Below, piece by piece: positions 36,701-48,369 of a DNA stretch of 64,000 nucleotides; position 1 is the stretch's first letter, and every line of letters begins with the position of its first letter. Origin of the DNA: Pezicula radicicola. Its lineage: Eukaryota; Ascomycota; Leotiomycetes; Helotiales; Dermateaceae. The DNA is taken from contig PDUO01000031.1 in the NCBI GenBank assembly GCA_003008705.1, forward strand, positions 649,193 through 713,192, given 5' to 3'. The notes under the pieces are model-generated. The model was not told where the DNA came from and did no database searches. It was given only the letters and a program-made list of their open reading frames with translations. The position numbers and the translations under genes are program-made.

Positions 36701-39256
36701 ACCTGCGTCCAAGAGTATTTGAACAAGCTGAAGCCGGCAGTTTTCATCCGTAACGACTAAAGCTGCCTCGAAAGCAGCTTCTAAGCTGGCCTTTGATGCT
36801 TTTGGATTACTGCTCTCCACCAAAGCGGTAAGAATCTTGACGTTTTTGTCGCAAACGGCAGTAATTAAACAGGCGCCTCCATTAAAGTCTGGAGACGCAT
36901 TGTGTTGTAACATGAGCCGACAGAGATCCTCTCGACCAGCCCTGACAGCTTTGAGCAAAGCTGACGAGGCAGAGTTTTCTGGTACTGATGCCTCGAGAAG
37001 CATACGGCAATATTTTAGCTGGTCAGAAGGTTGGCTATGAGACATGGCAGCATCGAAAGCGTTTGTGGATGATGTTCCGTTGGGCTTTTGCTCCAGTAGC
37101 AGCGATGCGTGATTTGGAAGGCAGCGTTTTACTGCTAAGCACAACGCTTGACCCCCACCGTAATCCAAGTCTGCATTCGGAATGAGGATCTTGAGGAAAG
37201 AAGTATCCTTGGGTTCGTCAGAAACTGCAACAGTGAGAGCTTCATTCACTCCATCGCCAGTTACTCCAGCTTTTAAGAGTCTTTCGCATGCCACGAAACG
37301 ATTTTCCACTGGTCGTAATGCCATCGCTGATGTGAACGCCGCTTTCAGGTACTTGGGCTGGTACAAAGTTTTGGAGTTAGTATAGGTTCACAACAGTGAA
37401 GGGTCGAGTTGGTGTTGAGAAAATGTCTCGCAACTTGTGATATAATATGTCACAGTGGGCAAACCACTCTCTAATGTAGGAGATACTGTAGGGCCGAGAA
37501 AACTAACCTGTGGTTTTTCTGCCAGCAGTATATTCAGGGCAGACATGTCAAAGAACTGTGTTGCTAGTTCAAGTGCTCTTCCATTCTCAAACCCAAGGTC
37601 CGCACCTCCCCGAACAAGCAGTTTGATCAGTCTGTGATCACAGGTAGGCCCACGATCCTCAAGAGCGGCTACGAGACCTCTGTTGACATTGGTCCCAGTA
37701 GCTCCATGGTTCAGCAAGTCCTGGGCCAACACGAATCTTCCATCTTTGTGACAATGCCAAATATTTGGAAATGCACTCGACGTTGAAGATGGTTGGGGGC
37801 CACTAGCGAGCAGTAGCCTCACTAGTTGAATATTCTCTCTCGACACTGCATCCTTGAGTGCTGTAGCATCACGATAGTCGACGGAAGCTTTGCTAAAACC
37901 ATTGCCGACGAGGAGCAGATTAACAGCTTCGAGATGGTTTGTCTTGACCGCATACGCCAGGCCCTCATGGAGTGGAATCCCAGAAGCGCCTTTTGCTAGA
38001 AGTTTTGTGGCAATTGCAACCCTCAAGTCGGGAGCTGCATTTAGATTTATGGACGAGAAGCCGATTGATGCCGAACGATCGTTGAAGTTCTCCGATGAGA
38101 GGAATATATCTATAAGGTCCGTTCGACTGGAAGAAATAACATGCTTCAAGGCGGCAGAATGCTCATAATCGAGTGAGGCATTAGCACGGATAAGATGAGC
38201 CAAAATCGCGACCAGAGGGTTATCGGAAGACCCATTTTGGACGGTACACAACTTCGTAATTTCAAGTAGTGTAGAGGCAGCTCGGGACCCAGTCGCCCCA
38301 CCCGACAGTAGAGACTCTAACAATTGTCTTTTCTGATTGTTGTTTGTTGCACGATCGGAGAATATCAGCGGAACGGCTTCATCTAGGCTGGATTGAGATG
38401 GTGGGCAATTGCAAAAAGTGACAACCGTGACAAGTTCATGCTTTCCTGTATTAACAGCTAGTTTCAGTGCTTTACCACTGTCATCGTCACCATCGGCGTT
38501 CGTTTTTGCAAGGATAAACGCCATTTCCAGAGAGCCGGTCTCTACAGCAGCGGACAAAGCCTCGGTCATAGAGGCTGTCGTGACACTCTTGGGTGCACTC
38601 AATAGAAGTCCAACGAGGTCTCGGTCAGAGTTCGATACTGCAGAGATAAAGGTGCCATGTTGCAAACTGGCGTCTGCTCCATATGCAAGAAGGGCTTCGA
38701 CGATATCGAGATCCCGCGACAGAGGGGAGGCATTTAATGCAATGCCGAGCGAATCATTCAGACTAGCCTCGTCCGCGTGTGGGATAAGTAACCGGATTAT
38801 ATTGATGTTTCCAATCTTCGTGGCAGTAGGGAGCAGTCCTGTTCTTACGTCCTCTTGATCGACCTTGGCCAATCGTTTCCATTTTGTCGTACTCTTTCGA
38901 GTGATGTTAACATCTCCGCTGTGCTGCAACAAAAGTTCTAAAAGGACCTCCACAAGGCCCGGTGTCCCGGCGCTCTGAATCACAGATAGCAACGCAGCAG
39001 AGATTTCTCGGGGTTTGTATTTGGAAGGTTTGGGCTTTGAGGTGAATAATTTGGATATCCCTAGCCGCTGGTCGGATCCAAGCTTAGCCGACTGTACTGC
39101 ATCTATGTGACCATGAGCTACATCGACATCACTAGGGACCTTGAACGTGACAGTCAGTCCATGGCCAATTGGTTTGACAATTCGAGGGTTCCGGAAGCCC
39201 CACTGCGTCGCAAACTGGACTATTCGAGTCCTTCTTTCAGGCTCAAGTAGTGGCAT
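33754..39256 (-). CDS. Large ankyrin-repeat protein with coiled-coil C-terminus
   Basis: Five exons (37508-39256, 36492-37357, 35166-36352, 34368-35113, 33754-34290) join to 1,694 aa with every junction in phase. Most of the chain is degenerate ankyrin-type helices, with the clearest repeats near the end (TPLLHLAIKKGYSSIVQLLI, EAGADVNCVDSENATPLSLA). Units such as CSLLLKYGASVDEQHGKALG and CSLLLKHGASVNEYNGEALD are close copies, showing internal duplication. The N-terminal 60 residues (RIVQFATQWGFRNPRIVKP) are a small domain I do not recognise. The last 180 residues are a charged coiled coil (EKQRKEREKQERLDEAEAEI and onward) ending DYSDTD. No NACHT or NB-ARC ATPase is visible. The start is the first ATG; an upstream exon joining through an acceptor near 39331 cannot be excluded. 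It probably acts as a binding scaffold. A divergent neighbour carries a STAND-like N-terminus. Confidence 0.85.
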
Positions 39257-40210
39257 CGCGGTGGCGGGAAAGCTTTCCTTATGAAACTTTTCAGTCTCCT
39301 GCACAGCACTGTCTGGAACTATAGCCAGAAGGCTATAATTTACTATAGATAAAACAAAAGTGATTGAAGATTTGTATGAGAGGCTTAGGAAAGGAGACTC
39401 GGCTGAAGTGTGATGTTGCTTATGAGATGTTAAGATTATGAATCAAATCGGAAAAACGTTGCCAATAACAGAAACTAAATGGACACCAGTTTGAACCAGC
39501 AGTAATTTGTAAATAGAGAGGGGGCAGACTTTGAATAGGTGCCTCAACTTCAAGCCTCGCCCCCACGTTATAGGAGTTGTGGAACCCACCATCACACCCA
39601 CCAGAAAGGGCGGCAAGGGAAAGGGGACCATTCGACTCTTGAAAAATATACCCCTTGACGTCCGAGAAAAACAAATATAATAGTAGCAGGGTGCGTCCCG
39701 ATATCGACCTCGTTCATGGCTCCTCCCATACACGATAGCAAGCCTGGGAGGCCACACTGCAGCCTCGAGTGATCGATGTATGTATTTACCCCTTTGGATT
39801 TAAATTAGTCTTTTTTTCCCATGTTGAACATGAATATGGTTCGTGGATAGAATGTAGATATTGCATAGGGGTGAGGCTGAGGACGGAAGGTCTCTACTAT
39901 CAGACGTTTCTGAAAGCAAGCCCTTGTCAATGTCACCTCAGTTCGCCTCGCTTAAATTATGCTGTGTTTACTGCTGCTGCAGCCACAAGTCCCAGTTGCC
40001 GCCCTTTAAGTTGATAGGTTGTGAACACGATTGGATGGCTGCATCTTGCCGCTTGAAAAATATAGAAGCACGAGAACAGCGGACTGCGGCTCAACTGAGA
40101 TAACGCTGCGCCCATCCTCAACGTTACGAGGCTACAGCTTAACGCCCAGAATACTGCGATAATAATATTTTAATTCTATCTAAAGCGACGGTTGGAAAAG
40201 CTCTGATCTC
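39257..40210. promoter_or_regulatory. Divergent intergenic region
   Basis: This 950-nt region separates the ankyrin gene (-) from the STAND-N-like gene (+) and should hold both promoters. Small frames at 39420-39757 (-) and 39769-40103 (+) show no domain. Confidence 0.5.
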
Positions 40211-41458
40211 ATGGATCCTGTGTCTATTACTGCTGGGGTCATCGCAGGCGTCTCGGGACTTTTGTCGATTTACAAAGAAGGTCGCCAAATATATGAGAAA
40301 TGGAGGAACAAGAAGAAAGCAAAGAAAACGGCAGAGGAGGAGCTCCAGAATTCTCTCGAAAAGGCACCCGACGAAGTTGACTGTCAACGCAAAAGCCTGT
40401 CGAGGATACACGGTCGGGCATTTGACCAAGGCGACGGTATGCTCCAGGGAGCTGAGCTTGAGCAGCTGAAGCTGATCTTAGACGCAGAGATATCTCATGC
40501 ATCCCTCAAGATGATATCCGAAGCCCTCACAAGAACGCTGCTTGGAGTTTTGAAAGATTCACTCCACCTCGGACATCGTAGCGAGTTGGAACCTGAAAAG
40601 CTCTGGAAGGTGTCAAACGCGGCTCGTGATGAGGCAATCGGGACTCTCATGGATCTGCACCGCCGTCTGATGGTTAAAGCTCCAATTTCAAGACCTCTGA
40701 GGGAGAGGAGAAGTGTTGCCCCAATTTCCAGTCCAGACTCTCTGCGAATATCCCATCCACCACCACCACGGCTAGAAACCACAACCAATAGTCGAGAGCT
40801 AGTGCATTGCAGACCAGAGGATGTTGCCATTGTACCATTTGGCGCCACGAACACTAGTCCTATCCATTCTGGTCTTGGATCAAGGGCCTCTTCTTCTCTC
40901 TCCCTCCGTTCAAGTTACCGTGGTTTAGACTACCAGACAGTGGCATCTACATCATCGTCCATCAGTGCGAGGTTTCGTGATTCAGTATCCTCTTCGCTGG
41001 CGCTTCCAACTCTTAGTGGGCCAAGTGGGAGGACCACAGCCGATCTCCTCCGGGAATGGAAAGACGACATCAACGAAAGACGACTCTTATCATTGCCATC
41101 ACCAACAACCCCGCAATCACCGTTGTTACCAGCTCCAAATCGTGCGCGCCAAAGCCAGAATATCATGCGACACTCATCTGCCCCCTCGACCCCATCCTTT
41201 GGCCAACATTCTTGCAGTCCGATTCGCGAATCACCCCAGCCATCACCCACAGTATCAAGGCCTGGACTCCAGTATAATCGTGAGGGGATGGTAATAAGTA
41301 GGCAGAGGCATCGAAGCGATTCGTATGTGCCAAATGTGATGGACACTTCGACAATGGTTTCAGTCCCGTCTCCATCGTCCAGTCTCGAAAGCGGTTTCAC
41401 CCACAATCTTCCAGGCAACTCTGCTAAAGCATCTGTCGACGAATTCTTCCCAGAATGA
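40211..41458 (+). CDS. Protein with fungal STAND/NLR N-terminal-like domain and disordered tail
   Basis: A single open exon of 415 aa. The start MDPVSITAGVIAGVSGLLSI is the hallmark opening of the N-terminal domain found on many fungal STAND (NLR-like) and ankyrin proteins, here followed by a basic stretch RQIYEKWRNKKKAKK. Helical text continues to about residue 155 (LEQLKLILDAEISHASLKMI; LWKVSNAARDEAIGTLMDLH). The remaining 260 residues are low-complexity, rich in Ser, Pro and Arg (SSSLSLRSSYRG; SPTTPQSPLLPAPNRARQSQ) and probably disordered and phosphorylated. No nucleotide-binding or repeat domain follows. It diverges from the large ankyrin gene, which has repeats but no such N-terminus. 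Function unknown. Confidence 0.8.
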   Translation: MDPVSITAGVIAGVSGLLSIYKEGRQIYEKWRNKKKAKKTAEEELQNSLEKAPDEVDCQRKSLSRIHGRAFDQGDGMLQGAELEQLKLILDAEISHASLKMISEALTRTLLGVLKDSLHLGHRSELEPEKLWKVSNAARDEAIGTLMDLHRRLMVKAPISRPLRERRSVAPISSPDSLRISHPPPPRLETTTNSRELVHCRPEDVAIVPFGATNTSPIHSGLGSRASSSLSLRSSYRGLDYQTVASTSSSISARFRDSVSSSLALPTLSGPSGRTTADLLREWKDDINERRLLSLPSPTTPQSPLLPAPNRARQSQNIMRHSSAPSTPSFGQHSCSPIRESPQPSPTVSRPGLQYNREGMVISRQRHRSDSYVPNVMDTSTMVSVPSPSSSLESGFTHNLPGNSAKASVDEFFPE

Positions 41459-42514
41459 TTTCTTATACCCAAATACGCATGGTAGTTCCCACCGTTTGTG
41501 ATTTCTCAATACGTGAATGCCCGTGCGAAATTGTATTCGATTTGGAATCTGGCTTGAGCCTAGTCATGCAAATCTGTTGTAATAAGATGGCGTCGTCGAT
41601 CGATTTTGCGATGCATCTCTCGGCTCGAGTCACACGTTGTCAACGTCTATTGTTTTGCCTCGGCCGTCATGCGTGGCTCCTGACATACCCATTTGCCTCC
41701 TCGATTCCTTGTCAGCTCCTCCTCCTACCGTAACACCTCCTGGACTCCTTGAGTCATATCTTGTATGTGGCAACCATGGAAGGAGATAATTTCGAGCTGG
41801 TCAAATCAATCATCACGCAGTGCCATGTACCAGTTTAAGAGCAGCTCCCCTACCTTTGTCTCTTGTTATAATACCTGCTTCATACTGAGGAACTTGTCAA
41901 AGGTCTCATATCCGCTGAGACAAAGACGTCAAATCAGGATCGAATATTGCGCAAAAACGCCAAAGGCTCGCTCGGTCGAATTCATACCACGCCAATTCCA
42001 AATACTCCGCCCACCAGATTCGTTCTTCCTAGTCGTGATCCGATTCTGCTTTAGCAACACCGATGATACGGCAAGCCTCCGTTGCGCATTTAAGAGAGCG
42101 CCGGAGATGCATGAGTATCTGATACTCGTTTGGACCGGAAGCTGTTATGATCAAGTGGCTGAATACAGGACAGCACTTTTTAAATATCAATCGAGGAAAA
42201 TAGTCAATATGACTTTTGTTACTTTGCTATATCTATATAGATTATAGTTTTTGGTTATTCTGAGGAATTAGAGAAGTTAGCATAGTTACGGTATGTTCAT
42301 GAATGATTTAAGTCAAATTCATCTCTCTCAAAGAATTTTTTTATATTAGCAGCGGCTATGCAATGTTGTAATACTTTTAATCGGTAAACAGAAGCTGATC
42401 ATGAGCCTGAATTTACTCACATTCAACTTACCCAAGATATCATCCATAAATCATTGCCCAACCTTTCCTTGTTCACTCGGCTCAACACACACTCTCAACC
42501 ATGCTTCACCACCC
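41459..42514. other. Intergenic, no gene seen
   Basis: Convergent 3' regions. The frame at 41765-42247 (+, 160 codons) has no recognisable feature and its composition does not look coding. Confidence 0.55.
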
Positions 42515-43667
42515 TCACTTTTCGTTTGGTCCAGCGATCAATACCTTGATGCCATTACCTGCCTTGACGGCCTTGAAAGCGTCCTCTGCCTCTTGAAACT
42601 TCACAGTGCCAGTGATCAAGCTCTTTACATCTACTTTGCCAGCAGCAACTAGATCCACAGCAAGTCGGTAATCACCACTTCCATATCTGAAACTGCCACA
42701 GGCAGTAACTTCCTTCATACATAACGCCATGATTGGGAATGTGATATTCGATTTGCCCATACCCCCTTGTACATAATGACCTCCACATCGTACGACGTGC
42801 AAACTTGTTTGGATACTCGACTCGGCTCCAGAAGCATCAATAACTGCGTCCGCACCATCACCAAGACCACACTCTTTAATCAGATTCTCTGCATTCTGTT
42901 CTGGAGATGCGCCGGTAGTTGGTGTGAATGTGTGAGATGCTGCGTACTTGGCCGCAAACTCGAGCCGAGAAGGTTGGATATCGACGGAAACGATCTTGGA
43001 TGCACCAAAGCACTTTGCAATAGCACAACATAGAAGTCCGACTGGGCCAGCTCCCATGACGACTACACTTTGGCCTGGAACAAGAGCTGCTTGCTTCACG
43101 ATATGTACAGCTACCGCCAAGGGCTCAATAAGAACACCCTCTTGTAGTGATACATGATCTGGAAGCTTGTAGCAGAAGTCTTCCGGAGTAGAATAAAAGC
43201 CTGCCAGAGTTCCACCGAAAGGTGGAGAGGCAGCGAATTTCACATCTTTGCAGAGGTTGTAATGACCAGAAAGACATGGCACACAGTGCCTGCAAGGAGC
43301 CCCAGGCTCTAGAGCAACGCGATCGCCTATCTTCAACGACTTAACTTCTGAGCCCAAAATAACTACAGTCCCAGCCGCTTCATGACCAAGGACCAAAGGA
43401 TCTTTTAGCACATACGATCCTATGCTTCCTTGGGTCCAGTAGTGTATATCACTGCCACAAATTCCGGTGTAGTTTATAGCCAGAATAACATCGTGAGGCC
43501 CTGGAGGAAGGGGGAGAGGCTTTTCTTCGAAAGAAACATCGAATGGTTTGTTGAGTACGAAAGAGAGGTTCTAGTCCACAAAATTAATGGCACAAACTTA
43601 GGACCAAGTAGAATAGGTGGCTTACACTCTTGTCCTTGAGGCTTTCCATGGTGGTTGTTTGTGCCAT
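42515..43667 (-). CDS. Xylitol/sorbitol dehydrogenase-like polyol dehydrogenase
   Basis: A zinc MDR enzyme of the polyol dehydrogenase family, expected to interconvert xylitol and D-xylulose (or sorbitol and fructose) with NAD. Two exons (43626-43667 and 42515-43570) join to 365 aa. Residues include NLSFVLNKPFDVSFEE at the start, TGICGSDIHYW and LGHEAAGTV for catalytic zinc, the structural-zinc loop PCRHCVPCLSGHYNLC, the cofactor motif VVMGAGPVGLLCCAIAK and the NAD-selecting Asp in IVSVDIQPSRL. These match fungal XYL2/XdhA enzymes. Two in-frame ATGs (43667 and 43649) lie in exon 1; I used the first. It appears intact. Confidence 0.93.
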
Positions 43668-44520
43668 TGCAGATAAGCACTTGGAGTCCCTGCAGTAGAA
43701 GTGAGATACGTATCGAAGAGTTATAGAGCAGTAGGAAGAAGAGGAAGTATTAAGGTCTCGAAGCCATTTGATAACGTGAACAAGCTCGGAAGACTTGCCC
43801 CCACAGGACCGCTTGCTACTTATACCATCGCAAAGATTCGAAATCAATGCAGCATCACAAAGTAAGCTCCCAATCTTCTGTCGTTTGGAGGTTTATTTTA
43901 CTACATCCATCCTATCCTCGGCCTACTTACCCCTCCAAATTACGCATCGGGTGACAGTGCTCCGTTCCCTCCCCACTAAAATTTGAGCTTGGATAAGAGT
44001 ATTGTGTCATCTTAAAGGAGCAACAAAACTCTTTATCGATTTTGCACTTCGTCTCTAAGTGTTTTTTTCTTTTTCTATTTTACGCTTTCACGACCGTCAT
44101 GGCTTATATAGTTGATCAAATGAAGCGCGGCGAAGCGGAGGTGTTGCATCAGAGTCGTGAGTATCCGCAATCAGTGCAGCCAAGCCATAGAAACACAATA
44201 AACGTGCAATGATTTCGATGACAAGAACCAATTTTTGTAAACTGTATACTGTTAAGGTCAGGTCACCCACCAATTGGCTGTGTCAGGAATAGTTGACTGA
44301 ATTAAAGCTATTCAGATGCGGGGTTGCCACGCCACATTTATATAAGACTAATAGACTTTCCGAATGTTCCGGCGCTTAGGCCTAATTGTAAGCACCATTT
44401 CTGACAGGCTGGAACAGTTTCAGAGCATAATAATATTGAGATGAGAAAAGGACGTCTGAAATAGAGACTGAACTAGATGCCAGTAAATATAAATTCCCTT
44501 GCTCCAAGCGAAGACCTAGG
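43668..44520. other. Intergenic, no gene seen
   Basis: A short frame at 44099 (MAYIVDQMKRGEAEVLHQS, then a GTGAGT donor) could be the broken first exon of a lost gene, but nothing downstream confirms it. Confidence 0.4.
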
Positions 44521-44539
44521 TACCACTGCACCAACTGTT

Positions 44540-44790
44540 TGACACTTCTTGGAACAAGCCAAGGGCTATGCTCCCGGCTACTCAAACCTCGCAGTTGTCC
44601 TGAATAGCGACGACAGCTTCATGCTCTACAGAAGATTTGGCTTCTAGCAATCTCACTAGATTCTTCAAAAAAGAGTTTTAGTTACAAGAGCGGGAAGAAA
44701 GGCTCGATCATATTGGCAAATTGGAGTCTCGGAAGCGTTACTGTTTGAATAACGGCCCAAGAGTCCAGATATCAATGGGTTACGGTTTGT
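44540..44790 (+). pseudogene. Decayed remnant of a DUF6594-like membrane protein
   Basis: Reading the plus strand gives LEQAKGYAPGYSNLAVVLNS, then DDSFMLYRRFGF, a stop, QSH, a stop, ILQK. After a +1 shift it continues with E-F-stop, then LQEREERLDHIGKLESRKRY. The order GY..LA..+.SD....YRRF..L..R.LL..(D/E)EL..+E..L..+D is the one I know from the fungal DUF6594 family, whose complete members are some 250-300 aa with C-terminal membrane helices. At least three stops and one frameshift break it, and no C-terminal part is seen. Family assignment rests on this short block, so it is moderate. Confidence 0.55.
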
Positions 44791-45410
44791 TGGATGCTCA
44801 GACACTTTGCCATTGAACAAATAAGTAATTAACTACCCAGCGCATAGTATTGGCCTCTTTGAAACCTAATAGCCTATTAGATATTCTTATAAAGCTAACA
44901 GCTATTAGAACATCGGCAGACCTCATGGCAAAGGTGGTCTTAAATCCGACTATTAGGACACGATGAAGAAACCTTACCATGCCACTATTATGTCTTCGTA
45001 TTTATTTATGTCCTTCGCGCTTCATCTCAACAAGTGTCCAAAACTTTGAATGGCAGAATATGTGGCCCGCAGAATTCCCTCTTCCTGCCTTTCGTGAACG
45101 ATTTGAGAAATTATGTACTGTCAATACTAATGTCGTGTCCCCGGCTGCTAGTGCTTTTACGTTTTCTGCATTACTTTTCTCAAACACCAACTTGAATCAT
45201 CTGAGTTCCTCAATTTAAGTAAGTTACTTGAAAGTTGAAGCTCTGGCGGAGTCCGCGCCTAAGTAGGGAACTCAGAATTAAATTTCTTAAGACTCGCTCG
45301 CCATTTTGTCCAGGTTAACCATTTCTCAATAGCAAAGTTTTACTTCAGTTACCCCAAAACGTAGATATATTTGATAAGCTGAGCAAGTGATCGTTGATAA
45401 ATACTCGCTC
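44791..45410. other. Intergenic, no gene seen
   Basis: Nothing coding is recognised between the remnant and the 3' end of the adenylating-enzyme pseudogene. Confidence 0.5.
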
Positions 45411-47345
45411 TCATCGCTCAATAATTTCACTGTTTGCTTGTTCCCGTATTTGCTCTAATACCCACTGCCAGATTTTGTCAATAAGTGCTTCATCTACAGA
45501 TGACATATTCCATTCTTCTCCATACACAGCATTGGTTCTCGGCGTTCCAAACACTGGACCTCCCTGCGTTTTGCTGGCTCTTTTATTTCTCACCTCATTA
45601 CTCGTCACGCCAGTTTTGCCATAGCTGGCCTTCCATAAAGGAAGTAATTGTTTGGCTTCTCAATATATGCTTCTTCAATTCAATCTCTATACGTCTCTTC
45701 GGCTAAATCTGCTGTGTGTAGATGTAGTGCTGTTGACCATGTCAATCTCGTTTCAGATCACCTCTTGGAGCTCGTCGCCTCTATTCTGGCCATCGACTGC
45801 GCAGGGAATATCAAGACACCAGGAAGTTGTCTGCCAAAAACAAGTACCTCGGCTATCAACCTTGAAGAAGCACAAATTTCTTCTTTCAAAGGTGCAGGAT
45901 CAAACTTTTTACCGGTGAGAAGTGTGATCTGCGCATCACCTCTGGAGTGATACCGCCAAGCATTTGAAATAGTACCATGGGACTCGAAAAGATCACTGGT
46001 TGCCCAACTGCCATCTGCACGATTTGTTTTTGAGAGATGCGGCCATCCCGGTAGAATTACTAGCTCAGAAAGCGAAAGACTGCTGCGATCTTTTTGATGC
46101 TCGAATCTAAGATATCGGGAGTTCGGTTGAGTTCGGAGATAGTTCCATGCTTTGTCACTTTCGCAGTCTATGTTCGACGAAAGGAGAAATTCGCATTCAG
46201 CGTTTCCAAATCTCGAGACGAGCTTGACGCCTTGGTCAACTAGAGACATCCCAACTGATTCTGGCAATGCAGCACCGCCAACCCCGACAAGGTACATATT
46301 CTTCAGTCATCGCATACCTATTTCATCTTACGACACGATCTGTAATACGTAAGGTACACTCGAAAAGTACATGACCCTCGGCAAACTATATTCACGTTCG
46401 CGACAACTTTGAAGACAGCTTACGATATTCTTCGCACTGATAGTTACTTTAGCTTCGGGGAAGAGGACTATCACGGCATTACCTGTCCATGCTCGGAAGC
46501 AGTCCGCAATACCGCCGTGGTGCAGCGGTGTTGTTGTGAAGATTGTTTCTTTTCCCCCTTTCAAATTTGGAAGAGCACATACTGCGGCGTGGTGGGACTG
46601 AGAGATTGGTTTTGGTTGACCACTAGTCGTTCCTGAAGTATGGTGGTAATATGCAATATCTTCCGACTTTACGTTTCGAAATGAGGCTTTGCTTTTGGAA
46701 GATGACAACTCCGGATGATTTACCCAAGAGAGTAATTCTGCTTTTGGTAGCAACAATTGGATTTTGCATGGCATTGAGCTCTCTGACTTTAACTTTGATG
46801 CCACCTCCTGAGTTGAGACGTCATAGAAAAGAACAGCGACATTGCAAGCTTTGCAAAGGTGCGTTATTTCGGCTGCTCCACATTTGGGTCTAGTGCTATG
46901 TTAGAAGTTATGACAGCAGGGAGATTATAATTTGGAAGATATACAAAATAAGTAGAACCGCGTATCTAGCTCTCATCAGGCCCAACCACGCCAGAGTGAA
47001 GTCAACAGAGCTGTAAGACAATAACGCCATACTTTTTGGTTCGTCTCCCTCAGTTCTCCATTCTTCCGGTACATGTTTCATGGGTTCTTTTGCAACTGAT
47101 ATAGAATAATCTCTAAGATTTTGGAATGCTGCATGGGTTTAGCATGAAATTCTATCAATTGTTCTTCAAGGGAAAGACGCAAGTCTCAGACAACTTACAG
47201 AGAACTTCACATGACCAATTAATAACATTCTTGTCCGGAGAAGGAAATACCACCGCTTGTCGTGATGGATTCTTGTGGGCTTGAGTATCAACGAAAGAGT
47301 TCACTGTTGCATAAGAAGAGAGGGTTCTTGGTGTTAAATTCTACT
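45411..47345 (-). pseudogene. Broken adenylate-forming (ANL superfamily, NRPS-like) enzyme
   Basis: Minus-strand text runs through a whole adenylation domain. It starts SYATVNSFVDTQAHKNPSRQ with no ATG in frame, continues LSYSSVDFTLAWLGLMRARY and CKACNVAVLFYD, then the phosphate-binding loop YYHHTSGTTSGQPKPISQSH. Later come GVGGAALPESVGMSLVDQG, LVSRFGNAECEFLLSS and SWATSDLFESHG. The two main blocks, 46804-46331 and 46297-45758, lie in one frame and are joined by 46330-46298, which carries two stop codons: TAA (46328-46330) and TGA (46307-46309, where relatives have the W of GMRWL). Beyond 45760 the homology continues only in another frame (GDELQEV, then STTSTHSRFSRRD), so there is a frameshift too. 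It would once have activated a carboxylic acid as acyl-AMP. Downstream carrier or reductase domains are not seen. Confidence 0.85.
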
Positions 47346-48367
47346 GCCTCCCCAAGCGTACAGGTAAAGTAGTTTTTTTCTGGACATGGAGCCATATTCG
47401 CGGACTCATCACCAGCTTCGAGGTTATCTAATAGATTTCACGAGATGTTGCTCCGTCTCCTGTTATCATCTGCTTTCTGTTACTTATACTTCGATATTAA
47501 CCTTTCAATAAAAAGTACCGAAGAAAAATGTCAATCCACCAGATTCCATGACGTAGTCTATTCTTTTGTGACATTTTATCTAAACGTCATGTGCATCCAC
47601 ATGCGGAATCCAAGAGCTCGCTGGTCCCAGCCGGAATAAGAACAGAGTTTACGCTACTAAGTACACCAGCATGACTTCAAGCTGCTATTACTTTCTTGTT
47701 AGCTGAAATAGGAGCAGGCAAATTCTTACGCTGGTTAAGTCAATGATATTAATATTTTATAACATATTATTATATAGGGATAAAAGAAAATTTCTGCATT
47801 TACTTTTATTATACTATAAAGTCCTAGTCAATTAATTGTAGGTTCATATTAAGTGACCGAGCTCTGTTTCTTGGACATTTGTGTCTTCTGATTATATGAT
47901 TAGTAGGTTAAGGTTGTTTGTATATTTATTACTTTTTAGCCTCTAATTATCAGCTTTCAACTTTAATAAAGTTTTTATTTATATCTTTATTTGAAGAGTT
48001 CTTTTAATACTTAGTTCTTCGTGCTCGAGTTCGATTTGGAGTTTGTCTCTTCCTGGATCCCCACTTCGACGTATTTACACTCACTGATTATCCTCCCCAG
48101 TAAGTGCTTCCTTTCATGCATCTAGTGTCTCGACTTTGGAGTTTCTAGCACATGTCACGAGAGGGATTGGCACACGTAAACGATTAACCATTCGACATCT
48201 GCATTAATATCGAAGTCAACTCGACCTTTGCGTATCAATCGTTCAAGCTTGCCCGAAGCCAGAGCTGCTCATCATCAAGCGCTGCCGCAGATCCGTGACT
48301 ACGAAGTATTTATACCCTAAGCCCAGATTCGCAGCAATTGCCAAAGTTTCGAATATATTAGAGCAAT
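47346..48367. other. AT-rich intergenic region
   Basis: From about 47730 to 48010 the sequence is strongly AT-rich (runs of TTTATTAT type). No gene or clear repeat border is seen. Confidence 0.5.
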
Positions 48368-48369
48368 TA

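Noticed and set aside
33754..39256. NACHT or NB-ARC ATPase in the ankyrin protein
   Set aside because: I searched by eye for a Walker A GxxGxGK[ST] and following Walker B text and found none.
37388..39304. GTG at 39302-39304 as start of the ankyrin protein
   Set aside because: Non-ATG starts are rare in fungi; the ATG at 39256 is in the same frame. An upstream exon remains possible.
41765..42247. Plus frame of 160 codons
   Set aside because: No recognisable motif and composition that does not resemble neighbouring genes.
5802..43667. A sugar/alcohol metabolic gene cluster (transporter, alcohol dehydrogenase, xylitol dehydrogenase)
   Set aside because: The genes are far apart, on mixed strands, and interleaved with unrelated housekeeping genes; no shared regulation is visible.
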